From an uncultured Caryophanales bacterium (GTDB taxonomy: Bacteria; Bacillota_I; Bacilli_A; RFN20; CAG-449), in contig CAMCEE010000001.1 of assembly GCA_945873815.1 (NCBI GenBank), positions 139,897 through 203,896 on the forward strand: 64,000 bases of DNA. Direction: 5' to 3'. Of this stretch, positions 63,534 through 64,000 are shown piece after piece (position 1 is the stretch's first letter; each line of letters begins with the position of its first letter). The notes beneath the pieces were generated by a model. It did no database searches. It saw only the letters and a list, made by a program, of their open reading frames with translations, and had not been told where the DNA came from. The translations under genes were made by a program, and so were the position numbers.

Positions 63534-64000
63534 GGGACAAAAAGTTAATCCAGTCGGCATGAGAATTGGAATTAGCCGTGATTGGAATTCCAAATGGTTC
63601 GCAGAAGGAAAAGACTTCGCAAAAAACCTTAATGAAGACTATAAAATCAGAACTTATCTTTCAAAAGAATTAAAACGTGATTTAGTTTCACACATCGAAA
63701 TCGAAAGATCAAAGAACGTAGCTACAGTTTCTGTTTTCACAGCTCGTCCAGGTCAAGTTCTCGGTGCAGAAGGAGCTAGAATTAAAGAATTAACTAAGGC
63801 ATTAGTTAAATTAGTAAAAAACGACAATGTAAAAATTGTTATCGTTGAAGTTAAGAATCCAGGTGTTGATGCAAATATCGTTGCTCAAGAAATGGCTCAA
63901 GGCTTAGAAGAACGTGCTTCATTCAGAAACGTTCAAAAGAAAGCTATGCAAAGAGTAATGAAATCAGGCGCTATGGGTGTTAAAACTTCTGTATCTGGCC
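63534..64000 (+). CDS. rpsC: 30S ribosomal protein S3 (partial, runs off the window)
   Basis: This is the 5' part of uS3, 155 full codons to the window edge. It opens MGQKVNPVGMRIGISRDWN, with WFAEGKDFAKNLNEDYKIR near residues 22-40. The KH-type domain segment ARPGQVLGAEGARIKELTK carries the G-x-x-G-type loop, and RVMKSGAMGVKTSVSG is the final visible stretch. The ATG at 63534 has AGGAGG upstream. In an S10 operon rplP-rpmC would be expected next. Confidence 0.96.

Overview
The window is a 64 kb chromosomal segment of a low-GC, standard-code member of the Bacillota (class Bacilli). It is most like the reduced-genome, gut-associated RF39, Erysipelotrichales or Mollicutes-type lineages. Reasons: the Bacillus-type order cysS-rlmB-sigH-rpmG-secE-nusG-rplKAJL-ybxB-rpoBC; Streptococcus Ami-like oligopeptide transporter subunits; ECF vitamin transporters; an asparagine at the RpoB position equivalent to E. 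coli His526, as reported for Spiroplasma; and a GerQ-like protein. The lineage call is inference; no rRNA is present.

Layout. 1-14.9 kb: cysS tail, a decayed insertion, rlmB, a SigH-like sigma factor, then the secE-nusG and ribosomal protein-RNA polymerase block, interrupted by a divergent yihY-like gene. 15-23.9 kb: adhE, tdk, a folate ECF S-component fused to an extra membrane module under a tetrahydrofolate riboswitch, then secG-rnr-smpB and a gene of unknown function. 24-32 kb: an oppABCDF operon in which the binding protein looks circularly permuted, the first permease carries an oversized external insertion and OppD carries a predicted coiled-coil insertion. 32-37 kb: a diverged ApbE-like protein, an acidic-tailed membrane protein, a GerQ-like protein, thiN, and thiT under a TPP riboswitch. 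37-42.5 kb: potABCD with an XRE-cupin regulator and a perfect inverted repeat in its promoter region. 43-47.9 kb: DUF3137-like and ntdP genes, then accessory DNA: a group IIC intron 5' remnant, an AAA-DUF4143 ATPase, an orphan Rhs tip with a partner membrane protein, and decayed DNA. 48-50.4 kb: tsaE-tsaB-rimI-tsaD for t6A. 50.4-56.3 kb: an SPFH protein behind a yybP-ykoY (Mn2+) riboswitch, a GtrA/FAD enzyme/GT-C glycosylation cassette and a lipoprotein. 56.4-59.7 kb: tgt-queA-queH and a NUDIX hydrolase. 59.8-64 kb: the S10 ribosomal operon, running off the end in rpsC.

Together the genes describe a fermentative (AdhE), peptide-, polyamine- and vitamin-scavenging bacterium. Three metabolite riboswitches (THF, TPP, Mn2+) and two ribosomal-protein leaders are readable in the sequence. 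The most unusual content is the remodelled oligopeptide transporter, the FolT fusion and the Mn2+-riboswitch-controlled SPFH protein.
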